Counted from the stretch's first letter, positions 11,920 through 26,700 are shown. The stretch: 64,000 nt of DNA from Luidia sarsii (GCA_949987565.1 OX465104.1:24205757-24269756), one strand, 5' to 3'. Translations and numbers: made by a program. Notes: a model not told the origin generated them from the sequence alone.

Positions 11920-14900
11920 TGTCATGTTTCAATACAGCAATGCGCCTGACTGTGATACAAGTCTCTCTCCTGCCATGTCATGTTTAAATACCGCAATGCG
12001 CCTGACTATGATACACGTCACTCTCCTGCAATGTCATGTTTCAATACCGCAATGCTCCTGACTGTGATACATGTCTCTCTCCCGCCATATCATGTTTCAA
12101 TACCGCAATGCTCCTGCCTGTGATACATGTCTCTCTCCCGCCATATCATGTTTCAATAACGCTATGTTGCCGACTGTGATACACGTCACTCTCCTGCCAT
12201 GTCATGTTTCAATACCGCAATGTGCCTGACCGTGATACACGTCACTCTCCTGCCATGTCATGTTTCAATACTGCAATGCTCCTGACTGCGATACACGTCA
12301 CTCTCCTGCCATGTCATGTTTCAATACCGCAATGTGCCTGACAGTGATACACGTAACTCTCCTGCCATGTCATGTTTCAATACCGCAATGTGCCTGACCG
12401 TGATACACGTCACTCTCCTGCCATGTCATGTTTCAGTACCGCAATGCGCCTGACTGTGATACATGTCACTCTCCTGCCATGTCATGTTTCAATACCGCAA
12501 TGCGCCTGACTGTGATACAAGTCTCTCTCCTGCCATGTCATGTTTCAATACCGCAATGTGCCTGACCGTGATACACGTCACTCTCCTGCCATGTCATGTT
12601 TCAGTACCGCTATGTGGCCGACTGTGATAAAGGTCACTCTCCTGCCATGTCATGTTTCAATACCGCAATGTGCCTGACCGTGATACACGTCACTCTCCTG
12701 CAATGTCTTGTTTCAATATCGCAATGCGCCTGACTGCGATACACGTCACTCTCCTGCCATGTCATGTTTCAATACCGCAATGCGCCTGACTGCGATACAC
12801 GTCACTCTCCTGCCATGTCATGTTTCAATACCGCAATGCGCCTGACTGTGATACAAATCTCTCTCCTGCCATGTCATGTTTCAATACCGCAATGTGCATG
12901 ACCGTGATACACGTCACTCTCCTGCCATGTCATGTTTCAATACCGCAATGCGCCTGACTGCGATACATGTCACTCTCCTGCCCCTGCATGTTTCAATACC
13001 GCAATGCAACTGATTGTGATACAAGTCTCTCTCCTGCCATATCATGTTTACCGCAATGCACCTGACTGTGATACACTTCACTCTCCTGCCATGTCATGTT
13101 TCAATACCGCAATGCAACTGACTGTAATACACGTCATTCTCCTGTCATGTTCTGTTTCAATACCGCCTTGCGCCTGAATGTGATACACGTCACTCTCCTG
13201 CCATGTCATGGTTCAATACCGCAATGTGTCTGACTATGATACACGTCACTCTCCTCCCATGTCATGTTTCAATACCGCAATGCGCCTGACTGTGATACAC
13301 GTCACTCTCCTGCCGTGTCATGTTTCAATACCGCAATGCGCCTGACTGTGATACACGTCACTCTCCTGTCATGTCATGTTTCAATACCACAATGTGCCTG
13401 ACTGTGATACATGTCACTCTCCCGCCATGTCATGTTTTAATACCGCAATGCAACTGACTGTGATACAAGTCTCTCTCCTGCCATGTCATGTTTACCGCAA
13501 TGCACCTGACTGCGATACACGTCACTCTCCTGCCATGTCATGTTTCAATACCGCAATGCGCCTGACTATGATACACGTCACTCTCCTCCCATGTCATGTT
13601 TCAATACCGCAATGCGCCTGACTGTGATACACGTCACTCTCCTGCCATGTCATGTTTCAATACCGCAATGTGCCTGACCGTGATACACGTCACTCTCTTG
13701 CCATGTAATGTTTCAATACCGCAATGCGCCTGACTATGATACATGTCACTCTCCTGCAATGTCATGTTTCAATACAGCAACGCTCCTGACTGTGATACAT
13801 GTCTCTCTCCCGCCACATCGTGTTTCAATACCGCAATGCTCCTGCCTGTAATACATGTCTCTCTCCCGCCATATCATGTTTCAATACCGCTATGTTTCCG
13901 ACTGTGATACACGTCACTCTTCTGCCATGTCATGTTTCAATACCGCAATGTGCCTGACCGTGATACACGTCACTCTCCTGCCATGTCATGTTTCAATACC
14001 GCAATGCGCCTGACTGTGATACACGTCACTCTCCTGGCGTGTCATGTTTCAATACCGCAATGCAACTGACTGTAATACACGTCACTCTCCTGTCATGTCA
14101 TGTTTCAATACCGCAATGTGCCTGACCGTGATACACGTCACTCTCCTGCAATGTCATGTTTCAATACCGCAATGCTCCTGACTGTGATACATGTCTCTCT
14201 CCTGCCATATGTTTTCAATACCGCAATGATCCTGACTGTGATACATGTCTCTCTCCAGCCATATCATGTTTCAATACCGCAATGCTCCTGCCTGTGATAC
14301 ACGTCACTCTCCTGCCATGTCATGTTTCAATACCGCAATGCAACTGACTGTAATACACGTCATTCTCCTGTCATGTTCTGTTTCAATACCGCCATGCGCC
14401 TGATTGTGATACACGTCACTCTCCTGCCATGTCATGGTTCAATACCGCAATGCGTCTGACTATGATACACGTCACTCTCCTCCCATGTCATGTTTCAATA
14501 CCGCAATGCGCCTGACTGTGATACACGTCACTCTCCTGCCGTGTCATGTTTCAATACCGCAATGCAACTGAGTGTAATACACGTCACTCTCCTGTCATGT
14601 CATGTTTCAATACCGCAATGTGCCTGACCGTGATACACGTCACTCTCTTGCCATGTCATGTTTCAATACCGCAATGCGCCTGACTATGATACATGTCACT
14701 CTCCTGCAATGTCATGTTTCAATACAGCAATGCTCCTGACTGTGATACATGTCTCTCTCCCGCCACATCATGTTTCAATACCGCAATGCTCCTGCCTGTG
14801 ATACATGTCTCTCTCCCGCCATATCATGTTTCAATACCGCTATGCAACTGAGTGTAATACACGTCACTCTCCTGTCATGTCATGTTTCAATACCGCAATG

Positions 14901-17503
14901 TGCCTGACCGTGATACACGTCACTCTCTTGCCATGTCATGTTTCAATACCGCAATGCGCCTGACTATGATACATGTCACTCTCCTGCAATGTCATGTTTC
15001 AATACAGCAATGCTCCTGACTGTGATACATGTCTCTCTCCCGCCACATCATGTTTCAATACCGCAATGCTCCTGCCTGTGATACATGTCTCTCTCCCGCC
15101 ATATCATGTTTCAATACCGCTATGTTTCCGACTGTGATACACGTCACTCTTCTGCCATGTCATGTTTCAATACCGCAATGTGCCTGACCGTGATATTCGT
15201 CACTCTCCTGCCATGTCATGTTTCAATACCGCAATGCGCCTGACTGCGATACACGTCACTCTCCTGCCATGTCCTGTTTCAATACCGCAATGTGCCTGAC
15301 CGTGATACACGTCACTCTCCTGCCATGTCATGTTTCAATAACGCAATGCGCCTGACTGCGATACACGTCACTCTCCTGCCATGTCATGTTTCAATACCGC
15401 AATGCGCCTGACTGTGATACACGTCGCTCTCCTGCCATGTCATGGTTCAATACCGCAATGCGTCTGACTATGATACACGTCACTCTCCTCCCATGTCATG
15501 TTTCAATACCGCAATGCGCCTGACTGTGATACACGTCACTCTCCTGCCGTGTCATGTTTCAATACCGCAATGCGCCTGACTGTGATACACGTCACTCTCC
15601 TGTCATGTCATGTTTCAATACCACAATGTGCCTGACTGTGATACATGTCACTCTCCCGCCATGTCATGTTTTAATACCGCAATGCAACTGACTGTGATAC
15701 AAGTCTCTCTCCTGCCATGTCATGTTTACCGCAATGCACCTGACTGCGATACACGTCACTCTCCTGCCATGTCATGTTTCAATACCGCAATGCGCCTGAC
15801 TATGATACACGTCACTCTCCTCCCATGTCATGTTTCAATACCGCAATGCGCCTGACTGTGATACACGTCACTCTCCTGCCATGTCATGTTTCAATACCGC
15901 AATGTGCCTGACCGTGATACACGTCACTCTCTTGCCATGTAATGTTTCAATACCGCAATGCGCCTGACTATGATACATGTCACTCTCCTGCAATGTCATG
16001 TTTCAATACAGCAACGCTCCTGACTGTGATACATGTCTCTCTCCCGCCACATCATGTTTCAATACCGCAATGCTCCTGCCTGTAATACATGTCTCTCTCC
16101 CGCCATATCATGTTTCAATACCGCTATGTTTCCGACTGTGATACACGTCACTCTTCTGCCATGTCATGTTTCAATACCGCAATGTGCCTGACCGTGATAC
16201 ACGTCACTCTCCTGCCATGTCATGTTTCAATACCGCAATGCGCCTGACTGTGATACACGTCACTCTCCTGGCGTGTCATGTTTCAATACCGCAATGCAAC
16301 TGACTGTAATACACGTCACTCTCCTGTCATGTCATGTTTCAATACCGCAATGTGCCTGACCGTGATACACGTCACTCTCCTGCAATGTCATGTTTCAATA
16401 CCGCAATGCTCCTGACTGTGATACATGTCTCTCTCCTGCCATATGTTTTCAATACCGCAATGATCCTGACTGTGATACATGTCTCTCTCCAGCCATATCA
16501 TGTTTCAATACCGCAATGCTCCTGCCTGTGATACACGTCACTCTCCTGCCATGTCATGTTTCAATACCGCAATGCAACTGACTGTAATACACGTCATTCT
16601 CCTGTCATGTTCTGTTTCAATACCGCCATGCGCCTGATTGTGATACACGTCACTCTCCTGCCATGTCATGGTTCAATACCGCAATGCGTCTGACTATGAT
16701 ACACGTCACTCTCCTCCCATGTCATGTTTCAATACCGCAATGCGCCTGACTGTGATACACGTCACTCTCCTGCCGTGTCATGTTTCAATACCGCAATGCA
16801 ACTGAGTGTAATACACGTCACTCTCCTGTCATGTCATGTTTCAATACCGCAATGTGCCTGACCGTGATACACGTCACTCTCTTGCCATGTCATGTTTCAA
16901 TACCGCAATGCGCCTGACTATGATACATGTCACTCTCCTGCAATGTCATGTTTCAATACAGCAATGCTCCTGACTGTGATACATGTCTCTCTCCCGCCAC
17001 ATCATGTTTCAATACCGCAATGCTCCTGCCTGTGATACATGTCTCTCTCCCGCCATATCATGTTTCAATACCGCTATGTGTCCGACTGTGATACACGTCA
17101 CTCTTCTGCCATGTCATGTTTCAATACCGCAATGTGCCTGACCGTGATATTCGTCACTCTCCTGCCATGTCATGTTTCAATACCGCAATGCGCCTGACTG
17201 CGATACACGTCACTCTCCTGCCATGTCCTGTTTCAATACCGCAATGTGCCTGACCGTGATACACGTCACTCTCCTGCCATGTCATGTTTCAATAACGCAA
17301 TGCGCCTGACTGCGATACACGTCACTCTCCTGCCATGTCATGTTTCAATACCGCAATGCGCCTGACTGTGATACACGTCGCTCTCCTGCCATGTCATGGT
17401 TCAATACCGCAATGCGTCTGACTATGATACACGTCACTCTCCTCCCATGTCATGTTTCAATACCGCAATGCGCCTGACTGTGATACACGTCACTCTCCTG
17501 CCG
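11920..17503. repeat. 5,304-bp duplicated segment, copy 2 (5,584 bp with an internal 280-bp gain)
   Basis: This repeats the 6,616-11,919 organisation: B 12,932, C 13,376, D 14,100, C 15,610, D 16,334. Up to about 14.8 kb the displacement is 5,304 bp; beyond it the displacement is 5,584 bp, because of a 280-bp tandem gain at 14,842-15,121. The copy ends near 17,500, where CTGCCGTGTCATG replaces CTGCCATGTCATG and the array continues into E. Confidence 0.8.
14842..15121. repeat. 280-bp (5-monomer) tandem duplication with a chimeric monomer at its start
   Basis: Bases 14,562-14,841 are repeated as 14,842-15,121. At 14,841 the sequence reads CCGCTATGCAACTGAGTG, fusing the front of a GCTATGTTTCC monomer to the back of a GCAACTGAGTG monomer. 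Elsewhere in the window those two halves belong to different monomers five units apart. This is the expected product of one unequal exchange in register by five monomers. Confidence 0.88.
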
Positions 17504-19399
17504 TGTCATGTTTCAATACCGCAATGCAACTGACTGTAATACACGTCACTCTCCTGTCATGTCATGTTTCAATACCGCAATGTGCCTGACCGTGATACAC
17601 GTCACTCTCCTGCAATGTCATGTTTCAATACCGCAATGCTCCTGACTGTGATACATGTCTCCCTCCAGCCATATCATGTTTCAATACCGCAATGCTCCTG
17701 CCTGTGATACATGTCTCTTTCCCGCCATATCATGTTTCAATACCGCTATGTTGCCGACTGTGATACACGTCACTCTTCTGCCATGTCATGTTTCAATACC
17801 GCAATGCGCCTGACTGCGATACACGTCACTCTCCTGCCATGTCATGTTTCAATACCGCAATGCGCCTGACTGTGATACAAGTCTCTCTCCTGCCATATCA
17901 TGTTTACCGCAATGCACCTGACCTTGATACACGTCACTCTCCTGCCATGTCATGTTTCAATACCGCAATGTGCCTGACCGTGATACACGTCACTCTCCTG
18001 CCATGTCATGTTTCAATACCGCAATGCGCCTGACTGCGATACACGTCACTCTCCTGCCATGTTATGTTTCAATACCGCAATGTGCCTGACCGTGATACAC
18101 GTCACTTTCCTGCCATGTCATGTTTCAATACCGCAATGCGCCTGACTGCGATACACGTCACTCTCCTGCCATGTCATGTTTACCGCAATGCACCTGACTT
18201 TGATACACGTCACTCTCCTGCCATGTCATGTTTCAATACCGCAATGCGCCTGACTGTGATACAAATCTCTCTCCTGCCATGTCATGTTTACCGCAATGCA
18301 CCTGACTGTGATACACGTCACTCTCCTGCCATGTCATGTTTCAATACCGCAATGCAACTGACTGTAATACACGTCATTCTCCTGTCATGTTCTGTTTCAA
18401 TACCGCCATGCGCCTGATTGTGATACACGTCACTCTCCTCCCATGTCATGTTTCAATACCGCAATGCGCCTGACTGTGATACACGTCACTCTCCTGCCGT
18501 GTCATGTTTCAATACCGCAATGCAACTGACTGTAATACACGTCACTCTCCTGTCATGTCATGTTTCAATACCGCAATGTGCCTGACCGTGATACACGTCA
18601 CTCTCCTGCCATGTCATGTTTCAATTCCGCAATGCGCCTGACTATGATACACGTCACTCTCCTGCAATGTCATGTTTCAATACCGCAATGCTCCTGACTG
18701 TGAAACATGTCTCTCTCCCGCCATGTCATGTTTCAATACCGCAATGCTCCTGCCTGTGGTACATGTCTCTCTCCCGCCATATCATGTTTCAATAACGCTA
18801 TGTTGCAAACTGTGATACACGTCACTCTCCTGCCATGTGATGTTTCAATACCGCAATGTGCCTGACCGTGATACACGTCACTCTCCTGCCATGTCATATT
18901 TCAATACCGCAATGCGCCTGACTGCGATACACGTCACTCTCCTGCCATGTCATGTTTCAATACAGCAATGCGCCTGACTGTGATACAAGTCTCTCTCCTG
19001 CCATGTCATGTTTAAATACCGCAATGCGCCTGACTATGATACACGTCACTCTCCTGCAATGTCATGTTTCAATACCGCAATGCTCCTGACTGTGATACAT
19101 GTCTCTCTCCCGCCATATCATGTTTCAATACCGCAATGCTCCTGCCTGTGATACATGTCTCTCTCCCGCCATATCATGTTTCAATAACGCTATGTTGCCG
19201 ACTGTGATACACGTCACTCTCCTGCCATGTCATGTTTCAATACCGCAATGTGCCTGACCGTGATACACGTCACTCTCCTGCCATGTCATGTTTCAATACT
19301 GCAATGCTCCTGACTGCGATACACGTCACTCTCCTGCCATGTCATGTTTCAATACCGCAATGTGCCTGACAGTGATACACGTAACTCTCCTGCCATGTC
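17504..19399. repeat. E-F blocks leading to the first complete G block
   Basis: E anchors at 17,788 and F at 18,064, only 276 bp apart (664 bp in the full units), so seven monomers of the usual E-F interval are absent. The F-to-G interval is the standard 1,336 bp (22 x 56 + 2 x 52). Private markers include CTGCCATGTTATG near 18,060, which reappears near 33,187 and 35,922. Confidence 0.8.
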
Positions 19400-19510
19400 A
19401 TGTTTCAATACCGCAATGCGCCTGACTGCGATACACGTCACTCTCCTGCCATGTCAGGTTTCAATACCGCAATGTGCCTGACCGTAATACACGTCACTCT
19501 CCTGCCATGT

Positions 19511-19565
19511 CATGTTTCAAACTGCAATGTGCCTGACCGTGATACACGTCACTCTCCTGCCACGT
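19511..19565 (+). repeat. 55-bp monomer subtype, one per G block
   Basis: The copy reads CATGTTTCAAACTGCAATG where the usual form is CATGTTTCAATACCGCAATG, a net loss of one base. It recurs once in each G block (after anchors 19,400, 23,743, 27,574, 34,531, 37,266, 47,131, 53,524 and 60,365) and explains why the G-to-G spacing is odd although all other monomer lengths are even. The left-most G-like block, near 170, has a full 56-bp monomer at this place, so that copy either predates or escaped the 1-bp loss. Confidence 0.85.
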
Positions 19566-21651
19566 CATATTTCAATACCGCAATGCGCCTGACTGCGATA
19601 CACGTCACTCTCCCGCCATATCATGTTTCAATACCGCTATGTGGCCAACTGTGATACACGTCACTCTCCTGCCATGTCATGTTTCAATACCGCAATGTGC
19701 CTGACCGTGATACACGTCACTCTCCTGCCATGTCATGTTTCAGTACCGCAATGCGCCTGACTGTGATACATGTCACTCTCCTGCCATGTCATGTTTCAAT
19801 ACCGCAATGCGCCTGACTGTGATACAAGTCTCTCTCCTGCCATGTCATGTTTCAATACCGCAATGTGCCTGACCGTGATACACGTCACTCTCCTGCCATG
19901 TCATGTTTCAGTACCGCTATGTGGCCGACTGTGATAAAGGTCACTCTCCTGCCACGTCATGTTTCAATACCGCAATGTGCCTGACCGTGATACACGTCAC
20001 TCTCCTGCCATGTCTTGTTTCAATATCGCAATGCGCCTGACTGCGATACACGTCACTCTCCTGCCATGTCATGTTTCAATACTGCAATGCACCTGACTGC
20101 GATACACGTCACTCTCCTGCCATGTCATGTTTCAATACCGCAATGCGCCTGACTGTGATACAAATCTCTCTCCTGCCATGTCATGTTTCAATACCGCAAT
20201 GTGCATGACCGTGATACACGTCACTCTCCTGCCATGTCATGTTTCAATACCGCAATGCGCCTGACTGCGATACATGTCACTCTCCTGCCCCTGCATGTTT
20301 CAATACCGCAATGCAACTGACTGTGATACAAGTCTCTCTCCTGCCATATCATGTTTACCGCAATGCACCTGACTGTGATACACTTCACTCTCCTGCCATG
20401 TCATGTTTCAATACCGCAATGCAACTGACTGTAATACACGTCATTCTCCTGTCATGTTCTGTTTCAATACCGCCTTGCGCCTGATTGTGATACACGTCAC
20501 TCTCCTGCCATGTCATGGTTCAATACCGCAATGTGTCTGACTGTGATACATGTCACTCTCCCGCCATGTCATGTTTTAATACCGCAATGCAACTGACTGT
20601 GATACAAGTCTCTCTCCTGCCATGTTATTTTTACCGCAATGCACCTGACTGTGATACACGTCACTCTCCTGCCATGTCATGTTTCAATACCGCAATGCGC
20701 CTGACTGTGATACAAATCTCTCTCCTGCCATGTCATGTTTACCGCAATGCACCTGACTGTGATACACGTTACTCTCCTGCCATGTCATGTTTCAATACCG
20801 CAATGCGCCTGACTGCGATACACGTCACTCTCCTGCCATGTCATGTTTCAATACCGCAATGCGCCTGACTGTGATACAAGTCTCTCTCCTGCCATGTCAT
20901 GTTTACCGCAATGCACATGACTGTAATACACGTCACTCTCTTGCCATGTCATGTTTCAATACCACAATGCTCCTGCCTGTGATACATGTCTCTCTCCCGC
21001 CATATCATGTTTCAATACTGCTATGTTGCCGACTGTGATACACGTCACTCTCCTGCCATGTCATGTTTCAATACCGCAATGCACCTGACTGTGATACACT
21101 TCACTCTCCTGCCATGTCATGTTTCAATACCGCAATGCAACTGACTGTAATACACGTCATTCTCCTGTCATGTTCTGTTTCAATAGCGCCTTGCGCCTGA
21201 TTGTGATACACGTCACTCTCCTGCCATGTCATGGTTCAATACCGCAATGTGTCTGACTGTGATACATGTCACTCTCCCGCCATGTCATGTTTCAATACCG
21301 CAATGCGCCTGACTGTGATACAAGTCTCTCTCCTGCCATATCATGTTTACCGCAATGCACCTGACCTTGATACACGTCACTCTCCTGCCATGTCATGTTT
21401 CAATATCGCAATGCGCCTCACTGTGATACAAGTCTCTCTCCTGCCATATCATGTTTACCGCAATGCACCTGACTGTGATACACGTCACTCTCCTGCCGTG
21501 TCATGTTTCAATACCGCAATGCAACTGACTGTAATACACGTCACTCTCCTGTCATGTCATGTTTCAATACCGCAATGTGCCTGACCGTGATACACGTCAC
21601 TCTCCTGCCATGTCATGTTTCAATACCGCAATGCGCCTGACCATGATACAC

Positions 21652-22211
21652 GTCACTCTCCTGCAATGTCATGTTTCAATACAGCAATGCTCCTGACTGT
21701 GATACAAGTCTCTGTCCCCCCATATCATGTTTCAATACCGCTATGTTGCCGACTGTGATACACGTCACTCTCCTGCCATGTCATGTTTCAATACCGCAAT
21801 GTGCCTGACCGTGATACACGTCACTCTCCTGCCATGTCATGTTTCAATACCGCAATGCGCCTGACTGCGATACACGTCACTCTCTTGCCATGTCATGTTT
21901 CAATACCGCAATGCGCCTGACTATGATACATGTCACTCTCCTGCAATGTCATGTTTCAATACAGCAATGCTCCTGACTGTGATACAAGTCTCTGTCCCCC
22001 CATATCATGTTTCAATACTGCTATGTTGCCGACTGTGATACACGTCACTCTCCTGCCATGTCATGTTTCAATACCGCAATGTGCCTGACCGTGATACACG
22101 TCACTCTCCTGCCATGTCATGTTTCAATACCGCAATGCGCCTGACTGCGATACACGTCACTCTCTTGCCATGTCATGTTTCAATACCGCAATGCGCCTGA
22201 CTATGATACAT
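21652..22211. repeat. Second 280-bp tandem duplication (two copies, 21,652-21,931 and 21,932-22,211)
   Basis: The string ACAGCAATGC followed by TCCTGACTGTGATACAAGTC and TCTGTCCCCCC begins at 21,681 and again at 21,961, exactly 280 bp apart. CTGTCCCCCC (rather than CTGTCCCGCC) is seen only in these two copies, so the second derives directly from the first. A point difference (TACCGCTATG at 21,737, TACTGCTATG at 22,017) separates them. Confidence 0.85.
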
Positions 22212-23742
22212 GTCACTCTCCTGCAATGTCATGTTTCAATACAGCAATGCTCCTGACTGTGATACATGTCTCTCTCCCGCCACATCATGTTTCAATACCG
22301 CAATGCTCCTGCCTGTGATACATGTCTCTCTCCCGCCATATCATGTTTCAATACCGCTATGTTTCCGACTGTGATACACGTCACTCTTCTGCCATGTCAT
22401 GTTTCAATACCGCAATGTGCCTGACCGTGATATTCGTCACTCTCCTGCCATGTCATGTTTCAATACCGCAATGCGCCTGACTGCGATACACGTCACTCTC
22501 CTGCCATGTCCTGTTTCAATACCGCAATGTGCCTGACCGTGATACACGTCACTCTCCTGCCATGTCATGTTTCAATAACGCAATGCGCCTGACTGCGATA
22601 CACGTCACTCTCCTGCCATGTCATGTTTCAATACCGCAATGCGCCTGACTGTGATACACGTCACTCTCCTGCCATGTCATGTTTCAATACCGCAATGCAA
22701 CTGACTGTAATACACGTCATTCTCCTGTCATGTTCTGTTTCAATACCGCCATGCGCCTGATTGTGATACACGTCACTCTCCTCCCATGTCATGTTTCAAT
22801 ACCGCAATGCGCCTGACTGTGATACACGTCACTCTCCTGCCGTGTCATGTTTCAATACCGCAATGCAACTGACTGTAATACACGTCACTCTCCTGTCATG
22901 TCATGTTTCAATACCGCAATGTGCCTGACCGTGATACACGTCACTCTCCTGCCATGTCATGTTTCAATTCCGCAATGCGCCTGACTATGATACACGTCAC
23001 TCTCCTGCAATGTCATGTTTCAATACCGCAATGCTCCTGACTGTGAAACATGTCTCTCTCCCGCCATGTCATGTTTCAATACCGCAATGCTCCTGCCTGT
23101 GGTACATGTCTCTCTCCCGCCATATCATGTTTCAATAACGCTATGTTGCAAACTGTGATACACGTCACTCTCCTGCCATGTGATGTTTCAATACCGCAAT
23201 GTGCCTGACCGTGATACACGTCACTCTCCTGCCATGTCATATTTCAATACCGCAATGCGCCTGACTGCGATACACGTCACTCTCCTGCCATGTCATGTTT
23301 CAATACAGCAATGCGCCTGACTGTGATACAAGTCTCTCTCCTGCCATGTCATGTTTAAATACCGCAATGCGCCTGACTATGATACACGTCACTCTCCTGC
23401 AATGTCATGTTTCAATACCGCAATGCTCCTGACTGTGATACATGTCTCTCTCCCGCCATATCATGTTTCAATACCGCAATGCTCCTGCCTGTGATACATG
23501 TCTCTCTCCCGCCATATCATGTTTCAATAACGCTATGTTGCCGACTGTGATACACGTCACTCTCCTGCCATGTCATGTTTCAATACCGCAATGTGCCTGA
23601 CCGTGATACACGTCACTCTCCTGCCATGTCATGTTTCAATACTGCAATGCTCCTGACTGCGATACACGTCACTCTCCTGCCATGTCATGTTTCAATACCG
23701 CAATGTGCCTGACAGTGATACACGTAACTCTCCTGCCATGTC

Positions 23743-26700
23743 ATGTTTCAATACCGCAATGCGCCTGACTGCGATACACGTCACTCTCCTGCCATGTCAG
23801 GTTTCAATACCGCAATGTGCCTGACCGTAATACACGTCACTCTCCTGCCATGTCATGTTTCAAACTGCAATGTGCCTGACCGTGATACACGTCACTCTCC
23901 TGCCACGTCATATTTCAATACCGCAATGCGCCTGACTGCGATACACGTCACTCTCCCGCCATATCATGTTTCAATACCGCTATGTGGCCAACTGTGATAC
24001 ACGTCACTCTCCTGCCATGTCATGTTTCAATACCGCAATGTGCCTGACCGTGATACACGTCACTCTCCTGCCATGTCATGTTTCAGTACCGCAATGCGCC
24101 TGACTGTGATACATGTCACTCTCCTGCCATGTCATGTTTCAATACCGCAATGCGCCTGACTGTGATACAAGTCTCTCTCCTGCCATGTCATGTTTCAATA
24201 CCGCAATGTGCCTGACCGTGATACACGTCACTCTCCTGCCATGTCATGTTTCAGTACCGCTATGTGGCCGACTGTGATAAAGGTCACTCTCCTGCCATGT
24301 CATGTTTCAATACCGCAATGTGCCTGACCGTGATACACGTCACTCTCCTGCCATGTCTTGTTTCAATATCGCAATGCGCCTGACTGCGATACACGTCACT
24401 CTCCTGCCATGTCATGTTTCAATACTGCAATGCACCTGACTGCGATACACGTCACTCTCCTGCCATGTCATGTTTCAATACCGCAATGCGCCTGACTGTG
24501 ATACAAATCTCTCTCCTGCCATGTCATGTTTCAATACCGCAATGTGCATGACCGTGATACACGTCACTCTCCTGCCATGTCATGTTTCAATACCGCAATG
24601 CGCCTGACTGCGATACATGTCACTCTCCTGCCCCTGCATGTTTCAATACCGCAATGCAACTGACTGTGATACAAGTCTCTCTCCTGCCATATCATGTTTA
24701 CCGCAATGCACCTGACTGTGATACACTTCACTCTCCTGCCATGTCATGTTTCAATACCGCAATGCAACTGACTGTAATACACGTCATTCTCCTGTCATGT
24801 TCTGTTTCAATACCGCCTTGCGCCTGATTGTGATACACGTCACTCTCCTGCCATGTCATGGTTCAATACCGCAATGTGTCTGACTGTGATACATGTCACT
24901 CTCCCGCCATGTCATGTTTTAATACCGCAATGCAACTGACTGTGATACAAGTCTCTCTCCTGCCATGTTATTTTTACCGCAATGCACCTGACTGTGATAC
25001 ACGTCACTCTCCTGCCATGTCATGTTTCAATACCGCAATGCGCCTGACTGTGATACAAATCTCTCTCCTGCCATGTCATGTTTACCGCAATGCACCTGAC
25101 TGTGATACACGTTACTCTCCTGCCATGTCATGTTTCAATACCGCAATGCGCCTGACTGCGATACACGTCACTCTCCTGCCATGTCATGTTTCAATACCGC
25201 AATGCGCCTGACTGTGATACAAGTCTCTCTCCTGCCATGTCATGTTTACCGCAATGCACATGACTGTAATACACGTCACTCTCTTGCCATGTCATGTTTC
25301 AATACCACAATGCTCCTGCCTGTGATACATGTCTCTCTCCCGCCATATCATGTTTCAATACTGCTATGTTGCCGACTGTGATACACGTCACTCTCCTGCC
25401 ATGTCATGTTTCAATACCGCAATGCACCTGACTGTGATACACTTCACTCTCCTGCCATGTCATGTTTCAATACCGCAATGCAACTGACTGTAATACACGT
25501 CATTCTCCTGTCATGTTCTGTTTCAATACCGCCTTGCGCCTGATTGTGATACACGTCACTCTCCTGCCATGTCATGGTTCAATACCGCAATGTGTCTGAC
25601 TGTGATACATGTCACTCTCCCGCCATGTCATGTTTCAATACCGCAATGCGCCTGACTGTGATACAAGTCTCTCTCCTGCCATATCATGTTTACCGCAATG
25701 CACCTGACCTTGATACACGTCACTCTCCTGCCATGTCATGTTTCAATACCGCAATGCGCCTCACTGTGATACAAGTCTCTCTCCTGCCATATCATGTTTA
25801 CCGCAATGCACCTGACTGTGATACACGTCACTCTCCTGCCGTGTCATGTTTCAATACCGCAATGCAACTGACTGTAATACACGTCACTCTCCTGTCATGT
25901 CATGTTTCAATACCGCAATGTGCCTGACCGTGATACACGTCACTCTCCTGCCATGTCATGTTTCAATACCGCAATGCGCCTGACCATGATACACGTCACT
26001 CTCCTGCAATGTCATGTTTCAATACAGCAATGCTCCTGACTGTGATACAAGTCTCTGTCCCGCCATATCATGTTTCAATACCGCTATGTTGCCGACTGTG
26101 ATACACGTCACTCTCCTGCCATGTCATGTTTCAATACCGCAATGTGCCTGACCGTGATACACGTCACTCTCCTGCCATGTCATGTTTCAATACCGCAATG
26201 CGCCTGACTGCGATACACGTCACTCTCCTGCCATGTCATGTTTCAATACCGCAATGTGCCTGACCGTGATACACGTCACTTTCCTGCCATGTCATGTTTC
26301 AATACCGCAATGCGCCTGACTGCGATACACGTCACTCTCCTGCCATGTCATGTTTACCGCAATGCACCTGACTTTGATACACGTCACTCTCCTGCCATGT
26401 CATGTTTCAATACCGCAATGCGCCTGACTGTGATACAAATCTCTCTCCTGCCATGTCATGTTTACCGCAATGCACCTGACTGTGATACACGTCACTCTCC
26501 TGCCATGTCATGTTTCAATACCGCAATGCAACTGACTGTAATACACGTCATTCTCCTGTCATGTTCTGTTTCAATACCGCCATGCGCCTGATTGTGATAC
26601 ACGTCACTCTCCTCCCATGTCATGTTTCAATACCGCAATGCGCCTGACTGTGATACACGTCACTCTCCTGCCGTGTCATGTTTCAATACCGCAATGCAAC

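Larger units (their letters stand above)
19400..23742. repeat. Short-form HOR unit, 4,343 bp (G-B-H-I-J plus D-tail insert)
   Basis: The anchors are G 19,400, B 20,239, H 20,515, I 20,787 and J 21,231. Instead of K-L-C-D, block J follows I. J starts like H (CATGGTTC, GTGTCTGACTGTG) and continues like E (GCACCTGACCTTGAT, GCGCCTCACTG). After J the unit contains a 280-bp tandem duplication and a piece of D-type sequence (about 22,200-22,640, with GTGATATTCGTC and CCTGTTTCAATAAC-type markers) before rejoining the F tail near 22,680. Confidence 0.8.
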
